Notes: generated by a model from the sequence alone, not told the origin. A DNA stretch of 64,000 bases from Paenibacillus sp. EZ-K15 (GCF_002573715.1 NZ_PDHM01000012.1:311368-375367); one strand, 5' to 3'; shown: positions 17,152-26,433, counted from the first letter of the stretch. Program-made: numbers and translations.

Positions 17152-20100
17152 ATGCCTAAAAATGATACATTGAAAAAAATTCTCGTCATCGGCTCCGGTC
17201 CGATTGTCATCGGGCAAGCAGCGGAATTTGACTACGCTGGAACCCAAGCCTGCCAAGCATTGAAAGAAGAGGGTATCGAGGTAGTGCTGATTAACAGCAA
17301 CCCGGCGACCATCATGACGGACACGAACATGGCGGATAAAGTATATATCGAGCCAATTACGCTCGAATTTGTTACACAGATCATCCGTCAAGAGCGTCCG
17401 GACGGATTGCTCCCGACGCTTGGAGGGCAAACGGGTCTGAATATGGCCGTTGAGCTTGCGCGCGCAGGTATTTTGGAGCAGGAGAATGTGAAGCTGCTCG
17501 GAACGCAGCTGGAGTCCATCGAGAAAGCGGAAGACCGTGACTTGTTCCGTGAGCTGATGCGTGAACTCGATCAGCCCGTACCGGAAAGCACGATTGTAAC
17601 GACTCTGGAAGAGGCGCTTGACTTCGCAAATGAGATTGGTTATCCGCTGATCGTGCGCCCGGCATACACTTTGGGCGGCACCGGCGGCGGTATCTGCGCA
17701 ACCGAAGAGGAACTGCGTGAAACGGTCAGCTCCGGACTTCGTTACAGCCCGATCACGCAATGTTTGGTCGAGAAGAGCATCGCAGGGATGAAAGAAGTCG
17801 AGTATGAGGTTATGCGCGACGCGAACGACAACTGCATCGTGGTATGTAACATGGAGAACTTTGATCCGGTCGGCGTTCATACCGGCGACAGCATCGTCGT
17901 GGCACCAAGCCAGACTCTGTCCGATCGCGAGTATCAAATGCTCAGATCCGCATCGCTGAAAATCATCCGCGCCCTGAACATTGAGGGCGGTTGTAACGTG
18001 CAATTCGCGCTGGATCCAAACAGCTATCAATATTATGTCATCGAGGTAAACCCTCGGGTCAGCCGCTCTTCTGCCCTTGCTTCCAAGGCAACGGGCTACC
18101 CGATCGCGAAGATGGCAGCAAAAATCGCGATGGGTTACACCCTGGACGAGATCGTCAACCCGGTAACGGGACAGACTTATGCTTGCTTTGAGCCTACACT
18201 GGACTATATCGTCAGCAAAATTCCACGCTGGCCATTCGACAAGTTCATCCACGCAAACCGGAAGCTGGGAACTCAGATGAAAGCAACCGGCGAAGTGATG
18301 GCGATTGGCCGCACCTTCGAAGAGTCGATCCATAAAGCGGTTCGTTCTCTGGAGATCGGCGTGCACCGCCTTTACTTGAAGGGCGCTAATGAGCTGAGCG
18401 ATGAAGTGCTCCAGGAGCGTCTGATCAAAGCCGACGATGAGCGGATGTTCCTGATTGCAGAAGCGTTCCGCCGGGGGTATGGACTCCAGCAGATTCAGGA
18501 CCTGACGAAGATCGACTGGTGGTTCCTGGACAAGATCGAGCGCCTGATCCAATACGAAGATCATATTCGCAATGAAGCGTCTCTGACTTACGAAACGCTC
18601 TACGAAGCGAAGCGACTCGGCTTTACGGATCGTGCGATAGCCGAACTTCGCGCAGAAGGCAATGCCAGCACGCATACAACCGAGGAGTCGATCGGATTCC
18701 TGCGTCGCGAGCATGGATTGCGCCCGGTTTACAAAATGGTGGATACTTGCGCAGCGGAGTTTGAAGCAACGACGCCGTATTACTACTCGACGTACGAAAC
18801 GGAGAATGAAGTCATCGAATCCGCCAAGGAGAAGGTCATCGTACTGGGCTCCGGACCGATCCGGATCGGTCAAGGGATCGAGTTCGACTACTCCACGGTG
18901 CACGCTGTATGGGCGATCCAGAAGGCGGGATACGAAGCGGTTATCATTAACAACAACCCGGAGACCGTCTCCACTGACTTTAATACGTCGGACCGACTCT
19001 ACTTCGAACCGCTCTTCCTCGAAGATGTCATGAACGTCATCGAGCAGGAGAAACCGATCGGTGTCATCGTACAGTTTGGCGGGCAGACAGCAATTAACCT
19101 CGCTGAGCCGCTCAGCAAAGCGGGCGTGAAGATTCTGGGTACGAGCTTGGAAAGCATTGACGAAGCCGAGGACCGTAAAAAATTCGAAGCGCTTCTGTCC
19201 AGACTTGAGATTGCCCAACCGAAAGGAAAAACTGTAATTTCGGTTGATGATGCTGTAGAAACTGCGCAATCACTGGGTTATCCTGTTCTGGTAAGACCAT
19301 CTTATGTACTCGGTGGACGCGCGATGGAGATTGTATACTCCGACAGCGAGCTGCTGAGCTACATGAAAGAGGCGGTTAAGATCAACCCGGACCATCCGGT
19401 TCTGATCGACCGTTACATGATGGGTAAAGAAGTGGAAGTAGACGCGATCTGCGATGGCGATACGGTGCTGATTCCAGGCATCATGGAACATGTAGAGCGC
19501 GCGGGCGTTCACTCCGGTGACTCGATTGCGGTATATCCTCCACAGTACTTGTCCCAGGACCTGAAAGACAAGATTGCCGAAATTACGATCAAAATTGCCA
19601 AAGAGCTGAATACACGCGGACTTGTTAACATCCAGTTCGTTATCTATAAAAATGAAGTGTACGTGATCGAAGTGAATCCGCGTTCTTCCCGGACGGTTCC
19701 GTTCCTGAGCAAGGTAACAGGCATCCCGATGGCGAACCTGGCAACACAGGCGATCATGGGCAGTAAGCTGAAGGATCTTGGATACGAGGAAGGCATGTGG
19801 CCGGAAAGCGAACATGTATCGGTTAAAGTACCGGTCTTCTCCTTTGCTAAACTTCGCCGCGTTGAGCCTACACTTGGACCGGAAATGAAATCCACCGGTG
19901 AGGTTATGGGCCGTGACGTGAAGTATGCCAAAGCGCTGTACAAAGGTCTGATCGGTGCAGGCATGAAAATTCCTTCAACGGGTGCGATCATCGCTACCAT
20001 CGCAGATAAAGATAAAGCTGAAGCTACAGCACTGCTGAAAGGCTTCCATAAGCTTGGTTATAAAATCATCGCCACAGGCGGCACGGCTGCAGCATTGAAA

Positions 20101-20358
20101 GAGGCGGGTCTTAACGTGACCACCATTAATAAGCTGTCCGAGGGAACGCCGAACATCCTGGATATGATCCGCACAGGCGAAGCGAATTTCGTCTTCAACA
20201 CATTGACCAAGGGTAAAACGCCGCAGCGTGACGGATTCCGAATTCGCCGTGAAGCGGTAGAAAACGGTGTGGTATGTATGACCTCGCTCGATACGGTTCG
20301 TGAGCTTCTGACGATGCTGGAGACCATCAACTTCTCCTCTGAAGCGATGCCGGTTTAA
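17152..20358 (+). CDS. carB: Carbamoyl-phosphate synthase large subunit
   Basis: A 1068-residue enzyme forming carbamoyl phosphate from bicarbonate, two ATP and CarA-derived ammonia. It shows the internal duplication of the family: two ATP-grasp halves, each opening with a similar motif ([17 protein letters not shown] near residue 12; [17 protein letters not shown] near 564). It closes with an MGS-like allosteric domain (about 935-1060, [15 protein letters not shown]). Length is normal. It is followed at 20 bases by pyrF; pyrK and pyrD, which lie here in Bacillus subtilis, are missing. Confidence 0.97.
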   Translation: MPKNDTLKKILVIGSGPIVIGQAAEFDYAGTQACQALKEEGIEVVLINSNPATIMTDTNMADKVYIEPITLEFVTQIIRQERPDGLLPTLGGQTGLNMAVELARAGILEQENVKLLGTQLESIEKAEDRDLFRELMRELDQPVPESTIVTTLEEALDFANEIGYPLIVRPAYTLGGTGGGICATEEELRETVSSGLRYSPITQCLVEKSIAGMKEVEYEVMRDANDNCIVVCNMENFDPVGVHTGDSIVVAPSQTLSDREYQMLRSASLKIIRALNIEGGCNVQFALDPNSYQYYVIEVNPRVSRSSALASKATGYPIAKMAAKIAMGYTLDEIVNPVTGQTYACFEPTLDYIVSKIPRWPFDKFIHANRKLGTQMKATGEVMAIGRTFEESIHKAVRSLEIGVHRLYLKGANELSDEVLQERLIKADDERMFLIAEAFRRGYGLQQIQDLTKIDWWFLDKIERLIQYEDHIRNEASLTYETLYEAKRLGFTDRAIAELRAEGNASTHTTEESIGFLRREHGLRPVYKMVDTCAAEFEATTPYYYSTYETENEVIESAKEKVIVLGSGPIRIGQGIEFDYSTVHAVWAIQKAGYEAVIINNNPETVSTDFNTSDRLYFEPLFLEDVMNVIEQEKPIGVIVQFGGQTAINLAEPLSKAGVKILGTSLESIDEAEDRKKFEALLSRLEIAQPKGKTVISVDDAVETAQSLGYPVLVRPSYVLGGRAMEIVYSDSELLSYMKEAVKINPDHPVLIDRYMMGKEVEVDAICDGDTVLIPGIMEHVERAGVHSGDSIAVYPPQYLSQDLKDKIAEITIKIAKELNTRGLVNIQFVIYKNEVYVIEVNPRSSRTVPFLSKVTGIPMANLATQAIMGSKLKDLGYEEGMWPESEHVSVKVPVFSFAKLRRVEPTLGPEMKSTGEVMGRDVKYAKALYKGLIGAGMKIPSTGAIIATIADKDKAEATALLKGFHKLGYKIIATGGTAAALKEAGLNVTTINKLSEGTPNILDMIRTGEANFVFNTLTKGKTPQRDGFRIRREAVENGVVCMTSLDTVRELLTMLETINFSSEAMPV

Positions 20359-20377
20359 TCGAGAAGGAGGGATATAG

Positions 20378-21115
20378 ATGAACGCCAGCTACAATGAAAT
20401 GGCGGGCCGCCTGATGGTGGCCCTGGATTACCCCGATGCCGAGCGCGCGAAAGCATTAGTGCAGCAGTTGGAGGGAATCCCGTGTTATATGAAGGTCGGT
20501 ATGCAGCTGTTCTACGCTGCCGGTCCCGATTTTGTTAAAGAATTGAAAGCAAAAGGCTATTCCGTGTTCCTGGATGTGAAGATGCATGATATTCCAAACA
20601 CGGTAAAAGGCGGGTCGGACAGCGTAACGCGGCTGGGTGTGGACATGTTTAATGTTCATGCCAGCGGCGGCGCTCTCATGATGCAGGCGGCAAAAGCCGG
20701 GGCGGAGGCCGCAGTGGCGGACACCCCGGGTCTTGCCATGCCTACGATCATTGCGGTAACCCAGTTGACTAGTACGAGTCAGAATGTCATGAATAACGAA
20801 ATTGGTATCCCGGGTTTGGTAGAGGATGCGGTCGTACGTTATGCGAAGCTGGCTCAGCAAGCGGGACTGCATGGCGTCGTCGCTTCATCGCTTGAAGTGG
20901 AGGCCATTGCATCCGCATGCGGCCAAGCGTTTAAGACCGTTATACCGGGTATCCGTCCAGCCGGTGCGGATATCGGAGACCAGGCTCGGGTCCTTACACC
21001 AGGGGAAGCCATCCGCAAGGGCAGTCATTATCTGGTTGTCGGCCGTCCCATTACGGAATCCCCGAGCCCGAGACAAGCTGCAGAACAGATTATTGAGGAG
21101 ATGATTCAAGCATGA
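20378..21115 (+). CDS. pyrF: Orotidine 5'-phosphate decarboxylase
   Basis: Decarboxylates OMP to UMP, the last pathway step. The 245-residue TIM-barrel protein has the catalytic Lys-Asp motif DVKMHDIPNTVKGG, PGIRPAG, and the phosphate-binding end HYLVVGRPITESPSP. It starts behind AAGGAGGG and overlaps pyrE by four bases (ATGA), indicating coupled translation. It appears as a separate protein, not fused to pyrE. Confidence 0.96.
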   Translation: MNASYNEMAGRLMVALDYPDAERAKALVQQLEGIPCYMKVGMQLFYAAGPDFVKELKAKGYSVFLDVKMHDIPNTVKGGSDSVTRLGVDMFNVHASGGALMMQAAKAGAEAAVADTPGLAMPTIIAVTQLTSTSQNVMNNEIGIPGLVEDAVVRYAKLAQQAGLHGVVASSLEVEAIASACGQAFKTVIPGIRPAGADIGDQARVLTPGEAIRKGSHYLVVGRPITESPSPRQAAEQIIEEMIQA

Positions 21116-21753
21116 GTACACTCGCGAATATTCCACATCAGATCGCATCTTATTTGCTGAAGATTGAGGCCGTTTCCCTTAGACCTCATCAGCCGTTTAC
21201 ATGGACGTCGGGAATTAAGTCCCCGATCTACTGTGATAATCGCTTGACGATGTCCTATCCCGAGATTCGCGACTACATTGCTGAATCGTTCGCGGCCGTC
21301 ATCCGGGAGCAATATCCGGAAGCCGAAGCCATTGCCGGTACGGCCACAGCCGGGATTCCACACGCGGCCTTTGTATCCCAGAAGATGAACCTGCCCATGT
21401 CCTATATTCGGGACAAAGCAAAGGGTCATGGCAAGGAAAACCTAATCGAAGGCTTGATCAAGCCCGGTCAGAAGGTGGTTGTGATCGAGGATTTGATCTC
21501 CACGGGCGGCAGCTCGCTCAAAGCGGCGCAAGCGGTCAAGGATGCAGGGGCAGAGCCGCTGGCGGTACTGGCCATATTCAGCTATCAGCTGGATAAAGCG
21601 GTACAAGCCTTCGCCGAAGCTGGGATTCCGCTGCAAAGCTTGTCCAACTACGGTGCGCTGATTGATGTAGCGCTATCCGAGAATCGGATTCAGGAACAGG
21701 ATGTGGAGCTTCTTCAATCCTGGAGATCGAATCCAACTTCCTTTGGCATGTAA
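21112..21753 (+). CDS. pyrE: Orotate phosphoribosyltransferase
   Basis: Transfers a phosphoribosyl group from PRPP to orotate, giving OMP. The 213-residue product carries the PRPP-binding loop VVVIEDLISTGGSSLKAA and TAGIPHAAFVS near the N-terminal third; length and composition are normal. It is the last gene of the operon and overlaps pyrF by ATGA. A strong terminator follows within 30 bases. Confidence 0.96.
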   Translation: MSTLANIPHQIASYLLKIEAVSLRPHQPFTWTSGIKSPIYCDNRLTMSYPEIRDYIAESFAAVIREQYPEAEAIAGTATAGIPHAAFVSQKMNLPMSYIRDKAKGHGKENLIEGLIKPGQKVVVIEDLISTGGSSLKAAQAVKDAGAEPLAVLAIFSYQLDKAVQAFAEAGIPLQSLSNYGALIDVALSENRIQEQDVELLQSWRSNPTSFGM

Positions 21754-21779
21754 ACAACTTATACCAGCTAAGATTATCA

Positions 21780-21822
21780 GGCTGTCGTCTTTGTGAGTTA
21801 TCGCAGAGCGACAGCTTTTTTT
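21780..21822 (+). terminator. Terminator of the pyr operon
   Basis: GCTGTCG pairs with CGACAGC, extended by CTTTG/CAGAG, and is followed by seven T residues. Confidence 0.92.
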
Positions 21823-21861
21823 ATTATAATGAGGCGAAGACAATCCATGGTGGGTGCCGGG

Positions 21862-21890
21862 TTGACAGCGGCAGGCTGGATCGTTACATT
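21862..21890 (+). promoter_or_regulatory. Candidate promoter of the TetR-family gene
   Basis: TTGACA (21862-21867), 17 bases, TACATT (21885-21890), about 70 bases ahead of the regulator's start codon. It overlaps a 35-codon hydrophobic ORF (21829-21936) without a ribosome site. Confidence 0.55.
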
Positions 21891-21960
21891 AGGACTGTAC
21901 GCGGCTGGTAGCCAGCCATCGCTGTCCTTATGCTGATATAGAAGGGATATAGTCTAACAG

Positions 21961-22545
21961 ATGAATGCTAAGAAAGAAGCAGTGCTTGAAGCCGGGAAGC
22001 GGTTGTTCTTGGAGCAAGGGATTTTACAGACGAGTATGGAGCAGATTGCCGAAGCGGTCCCCGTTTCCAAGATGACGATTTATAACTACTATCAGAGCAA
22101 AGAGGGCTTACTGGATCATGTCGTGGACCGGATGGTCGACGAGCTCATGGCGATTTACCGCGATATGATGGACCAGGCAAAAGATCCGCTTGAGGCGTTA
22201 ACCGTCTTCTACAGGGATCAGCACAAATTTTCGGCGTTTGTATCGCAGAAATTTGTGGCGGATCTGGCCAAATTCCCGGAGCAGATGGACAAGCTGCTTC
22301 AATTCAACCAGAAATTCGTTGTTCCGGAATTTGAAATGCTGATCTTTAAAGGCCAGCAGCTTGGACAGATACGGAAAGACATCTCTCCGCAGGTATTGGT
22401 CGCGTTCCTTACTTTTATCAAGGAATTTACAGCCCGGAACGAATGGTACCATGGTCTGGGGAGCCTGAACGCGGTCAGTGAGCAGCTGATGACGATTCTT
22501 TATCACGGTATTATCCAGCAGGAAGATCCCTCTAATCTAACATGA
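21961..22545 (+). CDS. TetR/AcrR-family transcriptional regulator
   Basis: A 194-residue repressor-type protein. The N-terminal helix-turn-helix (residues 1-50) reads AGKRLFLEQGILQTSMEQIA followed by VSKMTIYNYYQSKEGLL, the standard TetR DNA-binding layout; the rest is a helical ligand-binding region of unknown specificity. It stands alone, with its own promoter candidate and terminator (22552-22591), immediately upstream of the type VII secretion cassette. It could regulate that cassette, but no shared palindromic operator was found, so the link is only positional. Confidence 0.88.
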   Translation: MNAKKEAVLEAGKRLFLEQGILQTSMEQIAEAVPVSKMTIYNYYQSKEGLLDHVVDRMVDELMAIYRDMMDQAKDPLEALTVFYRDQHKFSAFVSQKFVADLAKFPEQMDKLLQFNQKFVVPEFEMLIFKGQQLGQIRKDISPQVLVAFLTFIKEFTARNEWYHGLGSLNAVSEQLMTILYHGIIQQEDPSNLT

Positions 22546-22551
22546 GTACAA

Positions 22552-22591
22552 GAACATTCCAGAGGTGATTTCGACCCGGGAATGTTTTTTT
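22552..22591 (+). terminator. Terminator after the TetR-family gene
   Basis: AACATTCC (22553-22560) pairs with GGAATGTT (22579-22586), followed by a T run. Confidence 0.82.
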
Positions 22592-22762
22592 ATGAAATTT
22601 TACTGTTGAGCGGTTTGAAAATCGGCTGATTTGGGTATATGTTCCTATAAATTTAGGGCCACGACTTGGTAGAGGGCAAGGAGATGTCTCACCTATAATA
22701 GTAATGATAACCTCAGATTTTAAAACAAAATAGGCGGGGCTGACCGTAAGGAGGAGAGATCT

Positions 22763-23548
22763 TTGGAAATTCCGTCCAGGATCAAACTGACTGGCAAACA
22801 ATTCTTTGTACTAACTGGCATTGTCGGAGCGCGGGCTGTTATTGGGTTAGAGGACCCTTTTCGTGGAACGCTGACCGAGGAGATGCCCTTAGAAGTGGCC
22901 AAGATTGAGCAGGAGCTGTTGGAGAAAGGCTTGATTGATACGGGCGATAGCGAGCCGGTTCTTGTGCAGGAACTGCTGGAATACATAGAAGTATGCAGTC
23001 GGACTCTGTTAACGATACATATGAGGGTGTCCGGTTCCGACGAAGGGCAGAAGGAGTGTTTCATTTATTACAGTTCAAGTCTGGTGGTTAAGGCCGACAT
23101 TGAAAGCGGGCCTGATGGTGCGAGATTTTATGTGCTGGAAGCGCTGGGAACCCCTTCGGAAGCCTGGCTGAAAATCATCAATCATCTGCAGCTGGAGGAT
23201 AGGAAGAACCGTGATACAGCTCCATTGGCTATGCCTAAAGACTGGTTCCAGCAATGGATGAGTGCCGAGCAAGGGGAGCAGGAGCCTCGGAAGTACTTGC
23301 TTGCCCAAGGCTACCCGGAATCGGTTGTCTCCGCCTTGGCCGATTGTGTCAGCCATCCGGAGAGATATGCTACCTTTACGGCGTACTATTGTCCGGATCT
23401 GAACTGCCGAATACAGGGAATCGAATTGTTGAGAGGACAGCATTCCAATTGGCTGATTCGCAATGAAGGCGAACAGGATCAAATTTGGGACGCTACGGTA
23501 ACGGAAATCATTCGGGAGCTTGGCGCGGTCATTGAGCGCATTAAGTGA
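22763..23548 (+). CDS. EspG-like protein of a type VII secretion cassette (putative chaperone)
   Basis: A 261-residue soluble protein without signal peptide or membrane segment. I do not recognise it as a named Firmicute family, but its order of elements resembles actinobacterial EspG chaperones. There is an N-terminal LTGKQFFVLTGIVG helix, then an LLEKGLI element and a beta-rich core (LLEYIEVCSRTLLTIHMRVSG). A central helical stretch (AMPKDWFQQWM, LLAQGYPESVVSALAD) precedes a final strand-helix unit (NWLIRNEGEQDQIWDATVTE). EspG proteins hold secreted PE-PPE pairs soluble and guide them to the ESX machine. It heads a five-gene run containing WXG100 and DUF4176 genes, which supports the role. 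The start is TTG with AAGGAGGAG about 7 bases upstream. Confidence 0.55.
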   Translation: MEIPSRIKLTGKQFFVLTGIVGARAVIGLEDPFRGTLTEEMPLEVAKIEQELLEKGLIDTGDSEPVLVQELLEYIEVCSRTLLTIHMRVSGSDEGQKECFIYYSSSLVVKADIESGPDGARFYVLEALGTPSEAWLKIINHLQLEDRKNRDTAPLAMPKDWFQQWMSAEQGEQEPRKYLLAQGYPESVVSALADCVSHPERYATFTAYYCPDLNCRIQGIELLRGQHSNWLIRNEGEQDQIWDATVTEIIRELGAVIERIK

Positions 23549-23619
23549 GAAAGGGCGGCATCATGCCCCTGAGTTCTCATGTTATGCCTTCCGATTAACG
23601 ACATGGAGGATGGTTAGAT

Positions 23620-24693
23620 ATGACCAAAATACGTGTAGTACCTGAAATGCTGAACCAGCAAGGAGCAGCGGTATCTGATATTGCACGGGAAGTCCAGCAG
23701 CTTCAGGAACGCATGCAGCAGCGCATCCAGAGCATGTCCTGGGAGTCGCGCCATCGTGCCCAGGTTGAGCAGCGCCTGGCCCAATGCAGGGCCGCTTGCC
23801 AGTCGGTGGTAGGTCGTCTGGAGCAGAATCGAGGGCAGCTGGTGAAAAAGGCGGGCGATTTTTCGCAGACCGATCAATCGCTCGGGAACAATCTAACCTT
23901 CGGCAAACAATCGATAGCCCAGATTAGTCCGCATCTGCTGCTTCAGGCGAGTCTGGCGCAGAAGGGGAACAAGAAAACCGACCTGCCCGTGACGGCGGCG
24001 GGATTCGAATTTAATGCGCTTGCGCCTTTTGGCGGAACGGCGGATCAATGGAAGAGCAATCCACTGGCGGCCACAGGGGTATTGTTCGGAACGGTAACGG
24101 CATCGGGCACGATGTATAAATACTGGGATATGTACCGGAACGGCTTCGGCGTCTGGCTTGAGAAAGACAGGCGCGGCAATATGCGAGCCAATGTGACGAA
24201 CGGGATGCTGGCCAATATCCGCAAAAAATCCTATGCCGAATACAACTGGCGGAATCACCCCCGAATACCGAAATACGTCCTACCCGGCGCGGCCGTTAAA
24301 GACTCGCTCAGCTGGAAGGGCGGTAAGCTTGGCTATGCAGGCATTGCCATGCAAACGGTGGGGAATCTGGTCACGAATATCAACGAGAACAAGAGCGGGG
24401 CAAAAATAGCCGGAGATGCTGTGGTGGATGTGGGTGTCGGGGTGGGTACCGTCGTTGCATCCGCAGCGGCCGGCGCCAAGGCAGGAGCCCTCATTGGGAC
24501 AGCCGTAGGTGGTCCCATCGGCACGCTTGCGGGTGCGGCCATCGGTTTCGGTGTATCGGTGGGTGCTTCCTACGTCATGGATGGCATCAAGTTTGCGGAT
24601 TTTGACGGGGACGGGAAGAAAGATACCGTCACCGAAGGATTGAAAATGGGGGTTGAGAAGGTAGGTTCTACGATAGCCGGATGGTTCAAATAA
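23620..24693 (+). CDS. WXG-like N-terminal, glycine-zipper protein; candidate type VII effector
   Basis: A 357-residue protein with three visible parts. Residues 1-90 form a helical hairpin of WXG100/LXG character, with Trp41 in SMSWESR at the turn. Residues 91-255 are a mixed middle region. Residues 261-320 are a glycine-zipper-rich hydrophobic stretch (KAGALIGTAVGGPIGTLAGA) of the kind that inserts into membranes. A DxDxDGxxD calcium-type loop (327-335) precedes an amphipathic end. There is no signal peptide, as expected for a type VII substrate. Glycine-zipper LXG toxins such as streptococcal TelE permeabilise membranes, and by analogy this is a candidate antibacterial or membrane-active effector. 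A structural role in secretion remains possible. AGGATGG precedes ATG 23620. Confidence 0.6.
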   Translation: MTKIRVVPEMLNQQGAAVSDIAREVQQLQERMQQRIQSMSWESRHRAQVEQRLAQCRAACQSVVGRLEQNRGQLVKKAGDFSQTDQSLGNNLTFGKQSIAQISPHLLLQASLAQKGNKKTDLPVTAAGFEFNALAPFGGTADQWKSNPLAATGVLFGTVTASGTMYKYWDMYRNGFGVWLEKDRRGNMRANVTNGMLANIRKKSYAEYNWRNHPRIPKYVLPGAAVKDSLSWKGGKLGYAGIAMQTVGNLVTNINENKSGAKIAGDAVVDVGVGVGTVVASAAAGAKAGALIGTAVGGPIGTLAGAAIGFGVSVGASYVMDGIKFADFDGDGKKDTVTEGLKMGVEKVGSTIAGWFK

Positions 24694-24706
24694 GGGGAGT
24701 GTCAAG

Positions 24707-25471
24707 ATGAGCACAAAGATTTCAGAGGAAGAACAGTTTCATTTCCGGCTAATCCCTGCCGAGCAGATTCGGGGCGGCATTGTATGTTTTTTATTCATTA
24801 TGCTGATCCCTGCACTGGTCACGCTGGCGGAGCCGATGATGTCGGTATATATGTATGTGGCTGCGGCGGTGTGGGTGGTTATGCTGCTGTGGGGGCTTGG
24901 CCTGAGTGTAAATCCGTACCGGTCTGAGGTCCGTTTTGTGCTGTATTTGGGGATATACGGATTGGGGCTGGCGGTTACTTGTGAGATCGCTATACTCAAA
25001 ATGATGTATGACATGGCCGGAGTTGAATCCATCGGGTATGGCCTTAGCTCGGTCGCGGTGATGCTTCTGATCCTCCTCGTTTTTTATGTGTTGCATTTTA
25101 GAGCACTGCAGCAAGGGACCTACCAGTCCATGGAGCGCAAAGGAGGCGTCGGAAAAGCGGGCAAAGCGGCCTTGCTGTTTGCGGCTATTGGTTATACAGG
25201 TTATTACGTCGTGGTGGCGGTAACCGGCGATCTTGGCGGATTTGTGATGGGTATGGCGGCTTTTTCCGTTCTGTTAGTTCTCGGTCTGTACATGGCCGTT
25301 GTTTTCATTCATCGGTATATGTTCATCCAGAACAATATGGATAAGCTGAAAGCTCATTATCCCGTACTGGGATTGCCGAAGGAGCAGCGGAACGCCGCGT
25401 TTCTGAACAAAATGAACCAGGGCCATACGCCCGCGGCACCGCACCGGAGGAGCAAGAAAAGGAGAGGATAA
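24707..25471 (+). CDS. Polytopic membrane protein; candidate immunity or accessory factor
   Basis: A 254-residue protein with about six hydrophobic segments (roughly residues 24-42, 48-66, 75-98, 110-130, 153-172, 178-202), a soluble N-terminal stretch, and a positively charged C-terminal tail ending RRSKKRRG. I recognise no family. The gene starts 13 bases after the glycine-zipper gene with AAGGGGAG upstream and is followed two bases later by the DUF4176 gene, so all are one operon. A polytopic membrane protein directly after a membrane-active candidate toxin is the usual place for an immunity protein (compare membrane immunity proteins of other pore-forming type VII toxins), but an accessory secretion role is equally possible. 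Confidence 0.55.
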   Translation: MSTKISEEEQFHFRLIPAEQIRGGIVCFLFIMLIPALVTLAEPMMSVYMYVAAAVWVVMLLWGLGLSVNPYRSEVRFVLYLGIYGLGLAVTCEIAILKMMYDMAGVESIGYGLSSVAVMLLILLVFYVLHFRALQQGTYQSMERKGGVGKAGKAALLFAAIGYTGYYVVVAVTGDLGGFVMGMAAFSVLLVLGLYMAVVFIHRYMFIQNNMDKLKAHYPVLGLPKEQRNAAFLNKMNQGHTPAAPHRRSKKRRG

Positions 25472-25473
25472 TT

Positions 25474-25749
25474 ATGACGCAACAACAGCAGCTGCTGCCA
25501 AACGGATCGATTGTCATTTTGAAAGAAGGCGAGAAGAAGCTGGTGATCTACGGTCGCAAGCAAATTCTGGCGCTTGAGCAGCCGCAATTGTTCGACTATT
25601 TGGCTTGTCCGTATCCGGAAGGGTATGTTAGCCCGGAGTTTGCCTACGTCTTTAATCATGAGGATATCCAGGAGATTATATTTACCGGATACCAGGATGA
25701 AGAGGAAGAACAGTTTCAGGCCGTATTAGCTGAGACGAAGCCTACATAA
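25474..25749 (+). CDS. DUF4176-family small protein
   Basis: A 91-residue acidic protein. It matches the DUF4176 pattern as I know it: LLPNGSIVILKEGEKKLVIY near the start, GRKQ, a YPEGYVSPE motif, FNHEDIQEIIFTGYQDEEEE and an acidic tail. DUF4176 proteins occur in type VII/LXG toxin operons of Firmicutes, where they are thought to help target or fold the effector. It begins two bases after the membrane-protein stop, with AGGAGAGG upstream, so it is in the same transcript as its neighbours. Localisation is cytoplasmic by absence of signals. Confidence 0.75.
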   Translation: MTQQQQLLPNGSIVILKEGEKKLVIYGRKQILALEQPQLFDYLACPYPEGYVSPEFAYVFNHEDIQEIIFTGYQDEEEEQFQAVLAETKPT

Positions 25750-25793
25750 CATGCGAGAGCATATCCATTAAGGGAGGAGCGTGAGGTAGACCC

Positions 25794-26066
25794 ATGTCAG
25801 GACGTATAGAGGTATCCCCTGAGGAGCTGCGCCGCGCTGCGGCAGATATTCGAAGCGGGAGTGATTACGGCGGAGAATTGGTCGCCCGATTGTCCCAGGT
25901 CATTGAAACGTTAAATGCCGAATGGGAAGGTGTTTCCCAGCAGCGGTTTCGTACGGAGGCGGAGGAGACGAAGGTGGAGCTGATGAATTTTATCCAGATG
26001 ATGAATTCGATGGAGCAGGAGCTGATGAGCATTGCCGCCCGGTTTGCGGAGGCTGACGGCCAATAG
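25794..26066 (+). CDS. WXG100-family protein (EsxA-like)
   Basis: A 90-residue ESAT-6/EsxA-like protein: two helices around the Trp-Xaa-Gly turn (WEG near residue 43, in TLNAEWEGVSQQRF), no signal peptide, and normal family length of about 100. WXG100 proteins are secreted as dimers by type VII systems and act as co-secreted partners or targeting factors for larger substrates. It is the last gene of the cassette, followed by a strong terminator. No EssC/EccC ATPase or other core component lies in the window, so the secretion machine must be encoded elsewhere. Confidence 0.88.
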   Translation: MSGRIEVSPEELRRAAADIRSGSDYGGELVARLSQVIETLNAEWEGVSQQRFRTEAEETKVELMNFIQMMNSMEQELMSIAARFAEADGQ

Positions 26067-26088
26067 GAGCGGCTTATACCTAATGTGA

Positions 26089-26143
26089 CAATCAATCGTA
26101 TCCGTATTACGATGTGGTACGGGGTATGGCTGATTGTTTTTTT
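26089..26143 (+). terminator. Terminator of the type VII cassette
   Basis: A long imperfect stem (CAATCA with TGATTG at the base, extended by GTATCCGTA/TACGGGGTAT with G-U pairs and one bulge), followed by seven T residues. It closes the five-gene unit 22763-26066. Confidence 0.8.
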
Positions 26144-26246
26144 ATCGGGAGATCGTAAAGAAGTTTGTTGGATTTCGGTTTTTTTGTGGAAGTTTGGATA
26201 TAATATGACAGCATTACATTATCATTCGGTTAAGGAGTCGCATAGG

Positions 26247-26411
26247 ATGAACTGGGTATATTACGGAAAGCTGTATACAAGCAAATTTCAGGCGGGCTGC
26301 TTCGCTAAACGTTTGGAGCAGGATGGCTGGCTGTTCGGGTACCATGATCCGCGGATGGTAGAGGTTTACCGTTCCAAAAAGGGTCGCTATGGCGTGCGGT
26401 TTATGCCTTGA
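26247..26411 (+). CDS. Small conserved-looking protein of unknown function (54 aa)
   Basis: A 54-residue basic, aromatic-rich protein beginning MNWVYYGKLYTSKFQAG and ending GRYGVRFMP. I do not recognise it. ATG 26247 is supported by TAAGGAG (26231-26237) at 9 bases. A TATAAT at 26199-26204 could serve as -10, though the matching -35 is poor. The frame is open further upstream, but that part overlaps the preceding terminator and has no ribosome site. It sits alone between the type VII cassette and the tRNA pair. Confidence 0.6.
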   Translation: MNWVYYGKLYTSKFQAGCFAKRLEQDGWLFGYHDPRMVEVYRSKKGRYGVRFMP

Positions 26412-26433
26412 GAAAATTCCATTAAAACAGCAC

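Noticed and set aside
16942..19269. Long open frame of 775 codons on the minus strand within carB
   Set aside because: It is the shadow of carB's codon bias; no ribosome site, no family resemblance, and the sense strand encodes a complete carB.
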